Positions 1-11,854 of a DNA stretch of 64,000 nucleotides are shown in pieces (within the stretch, counting starts at the first letter, position 1; each line of letters starts with the position of its first letter). Source of the DNA: Cranoglanis bouderius (taxonomy: Eukaryota > Chordata > Actinopteri > Siluriformes > Cranoglanididae); the NCBI GenBank assembly GCA_023630585.1, contig CM042553.1, positions 18,972,020 to 19,036,019 on the forward strand, given 5' to 3'. Both the position numbers and the translations under genes were made by a program. The notes beneath the pieces are model-generated. The model did no database searches. It was given only the letters and a program-made list of their open reading frames with translations, and was not told the DNA's origin.

Positions 1-500
1 CACCGAGATCATGCATTTTTGGCCGCAACAATCACAAAAAATACCTCTGCGAAATCCTGTACGGACTGTTTGCCACACAGCAGCCTTACAGAAATCCAGA
101 TGTATTAGATTTAGATCCCTAATATGCAGTGGCAAGGAAAAACTCCCTGAGAAGACATGAGGAAGAAACCTTAAGAGGAGCCAGACCCAAAAATCATAAC
201 ACCGGATAGTGGGATTATAAATCATAAATCTTCTACAACTGTAAACTGCAAAATCAACGAGTACTAAGTGTTTTAAAGGCTGCTCAGTATGAACAGATTG
301 TGCTTAAGAGTCCTGGGATGAGCAAGAGGACAGTGTTTATGATTACAGCAGCGGTTCTTCGGTACAAATCTACAGCATCACTGAAGCGAGGGTGAGACTT
401 GTGCATAAAGTCCAAATCTTTAGGGTATCCATGTGGGCCCAGCAGAATGTACAGCAGCAGAAAATGAGTCATAGAAAGTGAGTGAAACAATGATAGTTCC
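1..500. repeat. Dispersed repeat, copy 1 of 3
   Basis: The stretch from about 75 to 480 shares long blocks with 24540-24965 and with 3395-3560, for example CAGAAATCCAGATGT, GTGGCAAGGAAAAACTCCCT and the block around AGTCCTGGGATGAG. The copies run in the same orientation. No credible coding frame or terminal repeats are visible, so the class is unknown; the pattern is that of an old high-copy fish interspersed repeat. Confidence 0.6.
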
Positions 501-2120
501 TGGAACTGCATTTTTCAATGGCTAAAAGTCGTTAAAAATCGGTGTTACCCAGGAGACGTCTTGATTTTGATACACAGCCCTCTCAGGGGAAAAAAAGGAG
601 GCCTGTAAATAAAATAACTGAGATTCAAGCCTGAAGTGGAGCTCAGCAGAAATGTGCTTTTACAGTAAGAATCCATCTGAGCGGAGCCAAAATTAGATTT
701 ATAAGCACCTGTAGAAAGCGGTCGTTCCAAATAGCAGTATAAAGACGATGTTAAATGGAAATCATCTGTAGCGTTACATTTTCTACTGAAACAAAGAAGT
801 CGGCTGATGAATAATGTATGGCCGAACTGTAGACCGGATTGGGTTGTAAAGAGTAGGCTTTCTGAAAAGAACATGGGCAGAGTCAATCGTGGAGGACTTC
901 TCTGACTCTTGAATATTATTATTCCCTATTCATATCACTCCGCCATCCAAAAACCCTTTTTTTTTCATGTTTTATGATGGTCTTACAAAAAAAAGAATGC
1001 ACCATTAAGGTGTGGTACATCATTACTGTAATACACAGCGCTTTTTCAGTCTGCAGTGGCAAGCTGTTATCAAGCAACCTTTTAACACACACTCATTTAT
1101 TATATTAATCTTGTGAGCTTGCCATTGAGACGGATTGTTAAGTGGCAACGTTAATTCAACTACTGAGAGCACTGGAGTCCATCTGCTCAGTGTGTGTGCC
1201 ACCATCACTCCTCTTTATGTAGAATTAATGTTGCTTTTTTTGGTTGGAAGTGCAGTTGTCCTTACCAGACCTTCTGCCTTTGAGGCAGATACATGCATCT
1301 TCCTGAAGTCTCATTTATTAGTTAGTGTATATATTTATTAGGCACTATGCAAACGATTAACCTCTCAAACTCCTGTGAACTGTCAGCAGGTCTTCGGCTC
1401 TACTCCTTACTCTCGTAATTTCCGATTAATTTCACTGTTATTACTATATGTTTAATGTTATGTTTTAAGATAATTAACTAAATGAGTTGAAATTTTAAGG
1501 AGTTAAACATTAGCTGTGCTATTTTACATTTGTATTGTGTGTATGTGTTTGTAGAAAGACATTGCTGGATTTTTTTTATTATTATTATTTTTTTTAAGAA
1601 TACAAGTTTGGTACCAACCCATCCCAAAAATCCACCCATTCATTTGTAGGATCCTATCCGTGATGCATAAAGACAGTCACTGCCCTTGAGCAAGACCCTT
1701 AACCATCATCATTTCAGCTCTACGCATCCTTTGAATTCAGCTTCACTTGTAATTCACTTGGGATAAAATCTACTACCACCAGAATTTGGCAAATTAATAA
1801 ATATAAATTTATGTAGCACAATGCTCAGGCTTGCACACAGACAGTGAAGGAAGATTAGATTTAAAGCTGCTCGGCTGTTTCATTAGGAGTTGAATCTCAT
1901 CAGGACACGCCGCACATAATAAACTCTCTTTGCTATCCAGATGGTCAGAAATCAATGTTGGTCCAGTCTTGTGGAGGCATCCAGACTAATCCTTATAAGT
2001 TCTTAAAGGGAATGAGGCTTTGCATTCGTGATTTGTCTATTAATGTGAATAACATGCATTATTAGTCCCTACATTATTAGACAACATTATTAAACAGCAG
2101 TGGAAATGGAAGAGCCTACA
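501..2120. other. Non-coding stretch, no gene seen
   Basis: AT-rich sequence with no supported exon. Around 1590-1830 there is a degenerate fragment resembling the body of a tRNA-headed SINE, with CCCTTGAGCAAGACCCTTAAC as the recognisable block. If the zdhhc8 first exon lies left of the window, this is part of zdhhc8 intron 1. Confidence 0.5.
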
Positions 2121-2159
2121 GAGCCATAACAGTCAGCTGTCAGTACAATTGCTTCAATA

Positions 2160-2350
2160 ACATGAAGGTGGAAAGTTCATGGAATCACAGCTAATCATAC
2201 CTGGACAGGTGCGCCATGCAAGATTTCACAACGCGCTCTCAGACAAATGATGAGGAAGGTTAGAGAGAAGCCAGCGGTCACTGGAAAAGAGTTGCAGGAG
2301 GACCTGAAAGCAGCAGGAACAACAGGTACACAGAGAACAATAAGCTAGAA
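2160..2350 (+). mobile_element. Tc1-type transposase fragment (N-terminal domain)
   Basis: In the frame around 2220-2345 the + strand reads a short peptide containing SQRALRQMMRKVREKPAV followed by GKELQEDLKAAGTTG, then a stop. This is the DNA-binding (paired-like) region of fish Tc1 transposases. No catalytic domain and no terminal inverted repeats are found, so it is a dead fragment. It lies in what is probably zdhhc8 intron 1. Confidence 0.7.
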
Positions 2351-3394
2351 AATAAAACCCTAAAAAAAAAAAAACAAACAAACAAAAACATAGTCCACTC
2401 CTAAAAACTTTTTATTTTATTCATGTACTACACAAGTTCGTGCTTTTCCTTTACATTATTTAAATCCGTGACAAAATCTTCTGTTTTAGAAATCCTTATT
2501 TAAAATGTTAAATAATAAAATAAAATAATTCGTTTCAAATGTGCTGTGACTTGATTAATAGGCTCCTGTGTGTTATGTGTTCATACAGTAACTGCTGCTT
2601 TAATTAGAAAATAAGAGCCAACATTTTGTGAAATATTAATGAAGAATGATGCAGCCTCGTTTAACAAAATAAAAACAGCTCCTGGTGGTGGACTCGGTCC
2701 TGCTGTATCTGGGGAAAAAAAGAAAAATCTAGTCCAATTAGGAAACAAAAGACAATTTATTAGTGGTGCAGGCAACGTACAGCATATGACCAGCAATGCC
2801 TTGACAACACATCCTCAGTGAAATGATTAAACTGTACATAAACGGCACTAACATTAAACAGAATTCAATAGGATTTAATAAGCTCTCAGACCACTGGGAA
2901 ATCGTTGGCCCTGTGCCATTGTTTACTTTCCACTGTAATAAATAAAGTCTAGAGCAATGAACGGCATTAGTCGGATTTTTGACTTTATGAGGATTCATGA
3001 AGTTCAGTGGCTCATTACGTCCGTCCTCCAGATGCCAGAAGGAATCTAAATCCCAGCACGGAGGACAAGGACCGAGAAAAAGTAATAACTCCCCAAAATG
3101 GTTAAAAATTTGTGGATGATGAGATGAAAATGGTTTCATGTGGAATTCTGATTGCCAAGTTTTTTCTAAAGATATATCGATTTCGAAATCTATCATCGGA
3201 TACCACTACATTCTCAGAGTAACTGGTGACGCTTTATGTTTTTCACATGCACATTGCCTCCGATAAGCGGCTTCCTGTGTGATCCCTGATCCCGATTCGG
3301 TAATCTGGGGATTATGGAAATGCAGCTGGCGTAGCGCAGACATTCATTTAATCTCTACCACCCTCCTCCCCTCTTCTGACCTCCATTCCTGCAC
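2351..3394. other. Non-coding stretch, no gene seen
   Basis: An A-run and AT-rich sequence begin the interval. An open frame on the - strand (2738-3196) has no recognisable domain, so I treat it as chance. Nothing else is supported. Confidence 0.45.
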
Positions 3395-3560
3395 ACAGCC
3401 GCAAATAAATAAGGTTGTGCACCAGTATGAGCATACTGTGAATAAGAGTCCTGGAATGAGTACAGTCTTTATGATTGCAGCAGCAGTTCTTAGGTACAAG
3501 TCTACAGTATCAAGGTAAGATTATCCACTGAAGCGAAGGTGAGATTTAGGCACAAAATCT
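3395..3560 (+). repeat. Dispersed repeat, copy 2 of 3 (partial)
   Basis: Matches 270-410 closely: the shared blocks include AAGAGTCCTGG, TTTATGATT, GCAGCAG and GGTACAA, followed by CACTGAAGCGA. It is in the same orientation as copy 1 and covers only the distal part of it. Confidence 0.6.
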
Positions 3561-3734
3561 TTTTGGGATGTTGCATATCTTAGTGGAAGCATTGATACTT
3601 TACTTCAGTGAATAGCACTAAAATATTTTTCTTGGCAGCAAATTATCCACGCTACAGGATGTCACAGATTAAACCTAGTTGTGCACTTTGACATTAAAAC
3701 CCGTTGTCCTCCATTCTGTAACTGGTACACATAT

Positions 3735-4027
3735 ACTGAACAAAATTATAAACACAACACTTTTGTTTTTGCCCCCATGTTTCATGAGCTGAACTCAAAG
3801 ACTTTTTCTATGTACACAAAAGGCCTACTTCTCTCAAATATTGTTCACAAATCTGCCTAAATCTGTGTTAGTGAGCACTTCTCCTTTGCCGAGATAATCC
3901 ATCCATCTCACAGGTGTGGCATATCAAGATGCTGATTAGACAGCATGATTATTGCACAGGTGTGCCTTAGGCTGGCCACAATAAAAGGCCAAAACAAAAG
4001 TGTTGCGTTTATAATTTTGTTCGGTAT
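3735..4027. mobile_element. MITE-like element with about 30-bp terminal inverted repeats
   Basis: The left end begins ACTGAACAAAATTATAAAC and the right end finishes GTTTATAATTTTGTTCGGT, an imperfect inverted pair, with flanking TA/TATA on both sides. The interior (about 290 bp in total) has no open frame. The size, ends and TA target fit a non-autonomous Tc1/mariner-like element. Confidence 0.7.
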
Positions 4028-4460
4028 AGATCTACTGTATATAATCCCAATGTTGTTGTTTTTTTTTAAAAGTGTGCACGTTTGATCTGCTACACCATCA
4101 GTTGTCGAGTGGACTCGTGATTACCTTTCCATTTAATCTTCTTCTGCCATTAAATCGTCCCCTCATCTAATCCTTTTTTTTTTTTCGTCCACACTTTTAT
4201 CTTTATCTACACTTTCATCTTCCTACCCTGAACATATACTGTACCCCCAGGCACTAAGGGCAGATGAAGTGTTAGATGGCTAGAAATATTTCACCACCAT
4301 CTGATCAAAAGAAGGTTCATCTGATTCGGATTTAAGCGACGCATTCATGATTGTCTGTAGATGATGCCGGTGCACACCTCGTCACGTGGTACTGAAGTAG
4401 CCATCAAGGAATACTTGTCTGTGATTGTAAGCACGAATCCATTCTTCTTGTGTCTCGCAG

Positions 4461-7400
4461 GTGTCCTTGGCTCGCTGAGAATGTGTCTCTTGCTTTCCCT
4501 CCATGCGTCGGCATCACATTCCTCTTTGTCCTAGCGAACTTCACCATGGCAACGTTCACGGATGCCGGCGTGCTGCCGAGGGGTCAGGAGAATTCAGTTT
4601 ACCAGATCACATTAACATGCATTAATAAAGGGCTGTTATGATTAACGAAAATGCATGATATTTATTTTATGAAAACTCACTGTATCACTGCTGTTTCTCT
4701 CGTAGCTAACGAGGATGAAGATAAGGACGATGATATCCGTGCTCCCCTTTATAAGGACGTGGAGGTCCGGGGAATCCAGTTTCGGATGAAGTGGTGTGCC
4801 TCCTGCAACTTTTACAGGCCCCCTCGCTGCTCCCACTGTAGTGTGTGTGACCACTGTGTGGAGGTGAGTCTCTATGTGACTGGTCTGTTAGTGTTATGAC
4901 CTGGAACTAAAATGGACTTTAATGTCATGAATCTACACAAAATAGCTCATAATATTGAAGTGGGGGGAGTTGTAAAAGTTGTGATTGCATAAGTATGTAC
5001 TCCCAAGTGTGTGAAACCCCTGAATTAGTTCAGGTGCAACCACTTACCATCACGTCACATTATTATTTGAATGGATTGCAATTAATGTACTTTAAATACA
5101 CCTGTTCCTGGAAGGCCCCAGTAATTGTTAGAGAACCTACCTAAACAAACAGCATCATGAAGGTAATAAAAGCATAAAAGCAAGACCTGGACGAAGTTCT
5201 GGGAACGTATCAAGCTGGGTTTTTAAAAATGAAAATCAAAAATGATCCCAAACTTTGAACATCCTGCTGATCACTCCTATCTATTAAATCCATCCTTTCT
5301 GTCTTTCCTTATTGTAAATCCATTATTAAAAATGGAAAGTGTACTGTATGGCATAACAGCGACTCTACCTAGAAGAAGCCGTCCACCGAAACTCAGTGAC
5401 TGGGTGAAGAGGGAGTTAGACGTAGAGGTAAGGTTGTAACAGTACAAAATGTGGAACAGTTCGAGGGGGTGAATACTTATGCAAAGCACTGTATGGGCAG
5501 GAAAGAGAGCGGCAGACAAGCAGGTTAAGCCACTTTGCCTTTATCATTTTGGTTTTTTTTTTAAAGATACAATCTGCACACAGTCAGCTGTATTTAGGAA
5601 GCCAACCCAGTATTATGCATTGTGTGCCATTCATTAGCCGGTGTGTGCTCAGAAAACCCAAAAAATGCTGCTGCTTAAAATTCCTCACAGCAGCCTGCTG
5701 TTTGCCTGCATTAGAAATGCAAAATAAGTGAGAAACTGATTGCAAATACAATTAGCATTATTATAATAATTAGCATTATTATTATTATTACAGCGCTAAT
5801 TCCGCTTTTATGACGGCATCCAATGAACATAAATTTTGTTTGATTTTTTTTTAAAATTGTCTTTCATTTTCAGTGTTTCATGTTTGGATATGATATTGGA
5901 TTCTCGACACTGCTAAATAATGTTCCCAGGACTTTGACCATCACTGTCCCTGGGTGAACAACTGCATCGGGAGAAGGAACTACCGTTTCTTCTTCCTCTT
6001 CCTGCTGTCTCTCAGTGTGCACATGGTAGCCCTTTTCTCTGGGGGTCTCCTGTATGTACTGGACCACCTGGAAGCCCTTTGGGAGCTACGTACAACCGTC
6101 ACGTATCCTGACTCCATACAGCTCCATCAGTTAATGATCTTTTTCAGAATGTGACAGAGGGACATTTAAGCAAACGGCGCCAGTGCGCATGCATAATACA
6201 CTGGTTTTACTGTTAACACACCCAAGTAAGCTCCCAGGATCCATCTGTGCATCCAGACACTATTCACACTCCATGAATGTTCTGTTTGTTTCACTTTGTT
6301 AGAATAATTTAGTAGTTAATGAGTAAAGTTAGCATAATAGTAATAATAATATGCTTTTCATTATAACTGAATGATAATGTTAGATTTTAAAGGGTTAATG
6401 GATGAGGGTTAACCATCTGTGTTTGGAAAGTTTGAAATCTGTAATATAACGGGTCACTTTAAATCTTTGCCAAAAAATAGACCAATCAATCTAACGTAGC
6501 AAGTTTGAATTGAAAATTGACCAGCAGACTTTGCTAGCTAGCAAAACTATCTAACAATGCTTTGATTAATGCTAGACAACACATGAAGAAGTTAATGTCT
6601 GGTACTCTCATAACTTTCAAACAATCCTCTGCATAGAATAACATTATCAGTCATCTATGCCTCTCATATATACTGTATACTGTATCTGTTGTTGGACCTC
6701 CCTGAAATTAAGCTATTGTACCGTCACTCTAATTGATGATTAGCTGTATTAGTTCTGTTTGGATCATTTCACCAGTTGCTCCTTAACATCACGGGGTCAG
6801 TCTGTCCATCATGAGCATGTCAGGCCTTTTCTTCATCCCCGTTATGGGATTGGCATGCTTCCATATGGTCCTGGTGGCAACAGGACGAACCACAAATGAA
6901 CAGGTGAGATGAGGGAAATGTGTGATCATTCACCTAAAACCCTAAAAACTTAAGATAATAGTTTGGACCCAGAGAAATGGCAGGTTTACCAAGATATTGG
7001 CCAGAAATCCACTGTTGCAGAGATAGTAAAAATTAGTCTCCATTACAGGTGACTAGAAAGTTCCAAGGAGGAGCAAATCCCTTTACACGTGGCTGCTGCG
7101 GCAATGTGGAGTTTATTCTGTGTAGTCCTATTACTCCAAGGTATAACACTGTCATCATGTGGCTCTGTAGTGTCCAGTCCATCTTTGGTCATGTGTCATG
7201 CTGTAAATTTGCATTTTCTGCTTCTTTTCACTGGCAGATACACCAGGAAGTTGGGAAACAAGCAGACTGTCCATATACAACCACCATTCCAAACACCAGA
7301 GTCTCTGAAAATGTCACCCATAAAAGTTGAAGACAATGGGATCCAAGCTGAAATGCTTTCTGTAAAAATAATTACATACACATTCCCTATCCTATTTTAA

Positions 7401-9909
7401 TGTACAATTCAAAAATGAAATTGAGCATGAGTAACCCAATGAGCCACGTTAGGAATATGAGTGGGCAACTATGTGAATTGAAACCCATAATTTAACAGAT
7501 ATTTACCACCTCTCTTTTTGTCCTCTCAAATTACACCTTATAAGCTAGTGAAGAGCCTATTTAAAGACTTTAATCAAGGCATGTGAATGTGACATGAACA
7601 TTAACCATCTGCCCAGTTGCTTTTGCTTCCTCTGTAACTGCAAGAGAGAGATATCGCAGTGTCTGTGATGGTACCTTAACTGTAGAAGTGAAGGCCCATT
7701 TACTACTCTGACACTTATAATGGATAGGTCTGTGTTTGTCCTCTGCTAGCGACAGTCTGCAGGAGACCGAGATGTCCCCGAGTGTAAACAGCTGAACACA
7801 CCACCACCTCTGGCACCCAAACCCGACCCAGTTCTGCTCAAGAGCCACCTGGGCACGTTGCAAGGTGTACATTCATGTCTCTCTAATTGATTATATTAAT
7901 CAGTGTGAAATATGGTGATGTTTTAGAATGCACACGTAAACTTCTTATTGGAGTTATAATAGAAAGTCACAAATGTGTTTTTCTGCTTCCAATCCAAAAC
8001 TGCAGTGCCGTCTGCCCAGAGCACCATCGGTCAGATTGTAGAGTCGTCTTCCAGAGTACATTATCAAGTTCCCAGGGAGCAGGTGAGTGGACAATAGGGC
8101 TGAAGTCAAGAAATCTAACAGGTTGAGAAAAAAAAAAGAAAAAGCAAGACTGAACTGAGCCAAGATTGACTCCAAAAGTGAGGAAGACCAGGATAGACAA
8201 ATATTGAGTCCTCTTCAAGACCAGGCCCTAAAAGTATTGCTCCAGCATCCAGGGCAGTGGTAGCTCAGGGGTTAAGGTTTTGAGCTACTGATTGGTAGCT
8301 TGTCAGTTCAAATCCTGATGCTGCCAATCTGCCAGTTTTGGGTCCTTGACCAAGTCCCCTTCAAGACCAGGCCTTAAAAGACAAGTTCAAGCAGCCAGGG
8401 AAGTGGTAGATTGTAGTCATTAGTCATTAAGCCTTAAGCCATTAAGTCCTTAACCCTCAAGTGCTCAGTTGTACCATGTCTCAGTCATAAGTCACGTTGG
8501 ATAAAGTATCAGCCAAGTGAATAAATGTAAATGGTTTTAACCTTGTCTTTACCTACCACATTTGTTGCACATGTGTGACTGCCTCAAACAGAAATTTAAA
8601 TTTTATTTCCAGACACAGAAAAAAATGTAAATCTAAAAATAAAAGAGCCAAGGAACACTTTTTAAACACTTTTTTTGATCCTGACGCCATCAATTCACGT
8701 TTTCAAGTGCAAGACCTTTTACCAATTCAAGGCAATTTCTTTCTTTTCATCACATCACTTGGTTCCTTGTTCAATTCCAGTTTAATCTGATTTTAAAGCA
8801 TTTCATGGACGCACTTTATTACTGGCTTGCACAGACCATATTCTGCCCCCATTCACTTTGAGCTACATTGACTATGAATATCCCTCATTCAATTACAGAT
8901 TTATGCAAAGACAAATATTGTTTTTTTTTTTTTTTTTATGATACTAGAGGCTAAATAAATCATAAATGTCCTAGATTGATACAAGTTTGACACAAGGGAA
9001 AAATGTGGGTCTGATTACTACAACCTCTTCTTGCTAAATTCTGTCTTTATTTAGATGGAGTGTACGAAGAACCCCCAGCTCCACATTAGTGGGTTTCCCC
9101 AGGATCCTTTTTTTGAATCTGGAAAGTGGCAAATGGAGAAACAGACTCCCATCTCTACCCACCTTGCAATGCAATCCAGCACACTTCCTGTGAACACACT
9201 CATTCTGAACTCCCGCTCGCTCACTTTGAAACACGCCCACTGCAGAGGAGACCATCAGTGTCCTGATTCTGTGGCATCTTCCTCCACCCAGGGCATCCTC
9301 AGCCTCTCCTATGACAGCCTCCTCAGCCCAGCACAACGCGGGACCTTCAAAGTGAACTACCTGCCTCCTTTCCTTCCCTTAGATCTAGGTTTGGCCATCA
9401 GGTGCCCAGCAGATGCCCAGCATGCATCCTCCCGTACCTGCAGCCCGGGTTTCACTGGCATGAGCAGGCAGTCTCCTGTGCACTATGACAGCCTTCCCAA
9501 ACCTGCCATGAGCTCTATCCAGGAACGACATGAATTGGAGGAGCGAGAAAAGCAGGCGTCTTTGCTTCCCATTCAGGATATGTCTGTCTACGATACGCCC
9601 AGTGGGTGCAGCCTGCCATCCCGGAGGCCCACTCCACCTGCCTATGGCTCTCGAGAGTTCCTTATGAGCAGTGCAGCGTACGGCTATGCCTCCTCGCTTC
9701 GACGGGCATCCAGGACTTCCAGCTTGTCCATGCATGCCAATATGGCCCTCCAGAGTCGTTCACTCTCGCCCTCGGCCTGTAGTTCTCTGGAGCGCCGTGC
9801 TCAGCACTCAACCTCGTCTATTCCCTGCCTGATGCCCAGCTCCTCCTACACAGCTCAGAAAGCTCTGGCATCAATCACTACCTCAGAGAGAAAAGACTCA
9901 GGTCCGTAG
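4461..9909 (+). CDS. zdhhc8: zdhhc8-type palmitoyltransferase (5' exon outside window)
   Basis: Integral-membrane protein S-acyltransferase that attaches palmitate to cysteines of target proteins. Exons read by eye, all with phase-matched GT-AG borders: 4461-4582, 4706-4863, 5930-6102, 6801-6903, 7049-7140, 7238-7361, 7750-7864, 8006-8082, 9055-9909 (about 606 residues visible). The first exon, with the start codon and membrane segment 1, lies left of the window. Visible in order: hydrophobic FLFVLANFTMATF, cysteine-rich domain MKWCASCNFYRPPRCSHC, the active site DFDHHCPWVNNCIGRRNYR, two more membrane segments and the family motif TTNE. NPFTRGCCGNVE and TCPWL-type residues favour ZDHHC8 over its paralogue ZDHHC5. 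The last exon holds the serine-rich cytoplasmic tail (LSLSYDSLLSP, SSIQERHELEEREK). The reading frame stops at 9907-9909; an alternative donor at 9902 could lead to a further exon that I did not find. Confidence 0.9.
4960..5490 (+). mobile_element. Tc1-like element remnant in a zdhhc8 intron
   Basis: The + strand carries pieces of a Tc1 transposase N-terminus: SRPPKLSDWVKREL near 5379-5422, preceded by short helix-turn-helix-like pieces in shifted frames from about 5160. The right end GTGAATACTTATGCAAAGCA resembles a Tc1 terminal repeat. The frames are broken and the catalytic domain is absent. The remnant lies between the exon ending at 4863 and the exon starting at 5930. Confidence 0.65.
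8254..8545 (+). mobile_element. tRNA-headed SINE, diverged
   Basis: Begins GGCAGTGGTAGCTCAGGGGT, a tRNA-like A-box region, followed by CAGTTCAAATCCTGATGCTG, which resembles a B box. The SINE body follows with CCTTGACCAAGTCCCCTTCA, and the tail ends AATAAATGTAAATG. It lies in the zdhhc8 intron before the last visible exon. It is a retroposed element, not a functional tRNA gene. Confidence 0.65.
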
Positions 9910-10360
9910 TATGAGTCCCTGATTCTCCCAGTCTGTGTACAGCACATACAGTATTTATGATGGAGAAGTCCCATTTATCATTGTTTGACTTCATATGCAC
10001 ATATTGACCAAAATATGTCTCAACTTTTTTTTTTTACAGATTTATTATAGAATGCAATTCAACTTTTTCAGATATTGGTTACCAGTGCTTCCCATTAGCA
10101 GAAAAACCTATAATCTTCATTGATAGACATATAACAGTTGCTGTTTGTTCTCTTCTGGAAGGAAGTGAAGAACAGTTTCATGCTATGTGATGAATTCATT
10201 TTAGTAGTTAAGTGTGCTCAGTGTAATTTGTTGGGTTTTTTTTTTTTTTTTTTCTTCTTTTTTGTTTTAAAACTACACTCCATGAATGTTAAGTTAGAAC
10301 ATGTTTTGTACATTTTGGCAAAATTCTTATCACATTTTTATTGCTGTCAATAAAATGTCT
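9910..10360 (+). other. Probable zdhhc8 3' untranslated region
   Basis: Follows the in-frame stop at 9907-9909. It contains T-runs and no open frame of note, and ends with a canonical AATAAA at 10349-10354 about 440 bp past the stop. The poly(A) signal supports termination of at least some transcripts here. Confidence 0.5.
10349..10354 (+). promoter_or_regulatory. Candidate polyadenylation signal for zdhhc8
   Basis: AATAAA at a plausible distance behind the zdhhc8 stop codon, followed by a T/G-rich stretch. The hexamer is common by chance in AT-rich DNA, so this is supportive rather than decisive. Confidence 0.45.
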
Positions 10361-11850
10361 GTTCAGAGATTAAACTCTGGTCTCTGTGGCATCCCAGGCT
10401 CTGCAAACAGGAGATAAAATTAATGTGGATTAGCAACATCCAAACAATCAGGACAAAAAAGGCATCTCTCGAAATTGCCTGTCTCATATATTGCCTGTCA
10501 ATACAGAAAGCTCTCCCTTTTGCACTAGCATCAAGGCGTAGTATATACATGTGGTTTGGAGGCGTGATTTGAAGGGAACTGAAGGAAGGAGCTGAATTTG
10601 TTTGAATTTTTAATGCCAAAATGTCAGCTAGCTTCATCAACTAACTTCTGTGAAAATTACTAGCTATAGTTTTACATACAGTGTAAGTCAGAGGTTCGTA
10701 GCCGTCACCCTGCAAATTATAGTGTTTTCCTTGCTGTAATGAAATTATTTAGAATCGTTGAAGTAGCTAAGCTATTTGCAAAGCTACTTGTTTCATGATG
10801 TAGCTACACCGCATTTCTGCTTTTCACAAAATTCTACATTATTTTTGAATTTTAAAAAAATTGTGAAGTTCAAAATGAAAGGCCACCAACCTGCCTCCAC
10901 CCTGCTAATCCTGTCCACGACAATATATTTTTAAAAAATTCTTCCATGTTTTCTGAAATTACACTTATTAGCCTTTGCGTGGTTAGAGCTCCCTCTTCTG
11001 TTCATGCGTAGAAGTAAATGTTGATTATGGCTTGTTCTTTTAGGAAGCATGATGTTCTTTAGTACAGAGTAATGCTCATTATTAGTCTTGATGTATAATT
11101 TGTTCAGTTACATCTCATATACTATATATTACTATTATGTTTAATGCTGATCCATCATCTTGCAATAAGGGCTGCCAGCTGTTGGAAGATAGTATTACAA
11201 AGAAGACTTTAGCTCATTTTTAAATGTGGTTTTGACATGTTACAGTGGTAATTGTCATAAAAGAGCTTGGTGTTCATCTGCATAATATCAAAGACCCATT
11301 GCTTCTCCAGCAAGCCCCAGTTACAGACAAAATAAAAAGCTTTTGGTCCGCAGATGCTTATGTCAGCTCTATTGTCATTGGTAGATTTTTAAATCATTCA
11401 ATCTAAATGGTATTTACCATGGCTTAGCTGTCAAGAAACTGTCGTTCTTTAAATTGACTGTTTCCTTGCATGTGCAAATACACAGATGCAATTTCCCAGT
11501 ACGTCTTTCATCTCTGAAATCCGAAATCTATCCAAAGACAAAACAGAGCGCTCTGCAAAGCTGGAGCAGAGTACACAGTGATCAAAAGACTAGATCTAAT
11601 TAGTCTATAGCCAGGCACTACATTTGAATCTCTTTTTTTTTCCTTCAAAGAAAGAAAATGTAACGGTCTGGTGAGCTATACTGTGAGCAAGTGTCTGTAG
11701 TTCTTATTATATGAAGCCATAGGTGTCACATTCCAGTGCTGGAGAGCCAGAGTTTAATGTTAGCATTCTACCACCCTGTAACTTAGCTCATTAGTAAGCC
11801 TTTCATGAGCTGAATTTGATATGTTGGCCAAAGGAAAAACACTCTGCTGG
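10361..11850. other. Intergenic stretch, no gene seen
   Basis: AT-rich sequence with scattered stops in all frames. No exon, repeat boundary or RNA gene could be supported. Confidence 0.5.
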
Positions 11851-11854
11851 GATA

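Noticed and set aside
2738..3196. 152-codon - strand frame as a gene
   Set aside because: No domain, no splice partner, and part of it overlaps low-complexity sequence.
8254..8330. tRNA gene
   Set aside because: The A- and B-box-like text continues into a SINE body, and the cloverleaf cannot be drawn with good stems.
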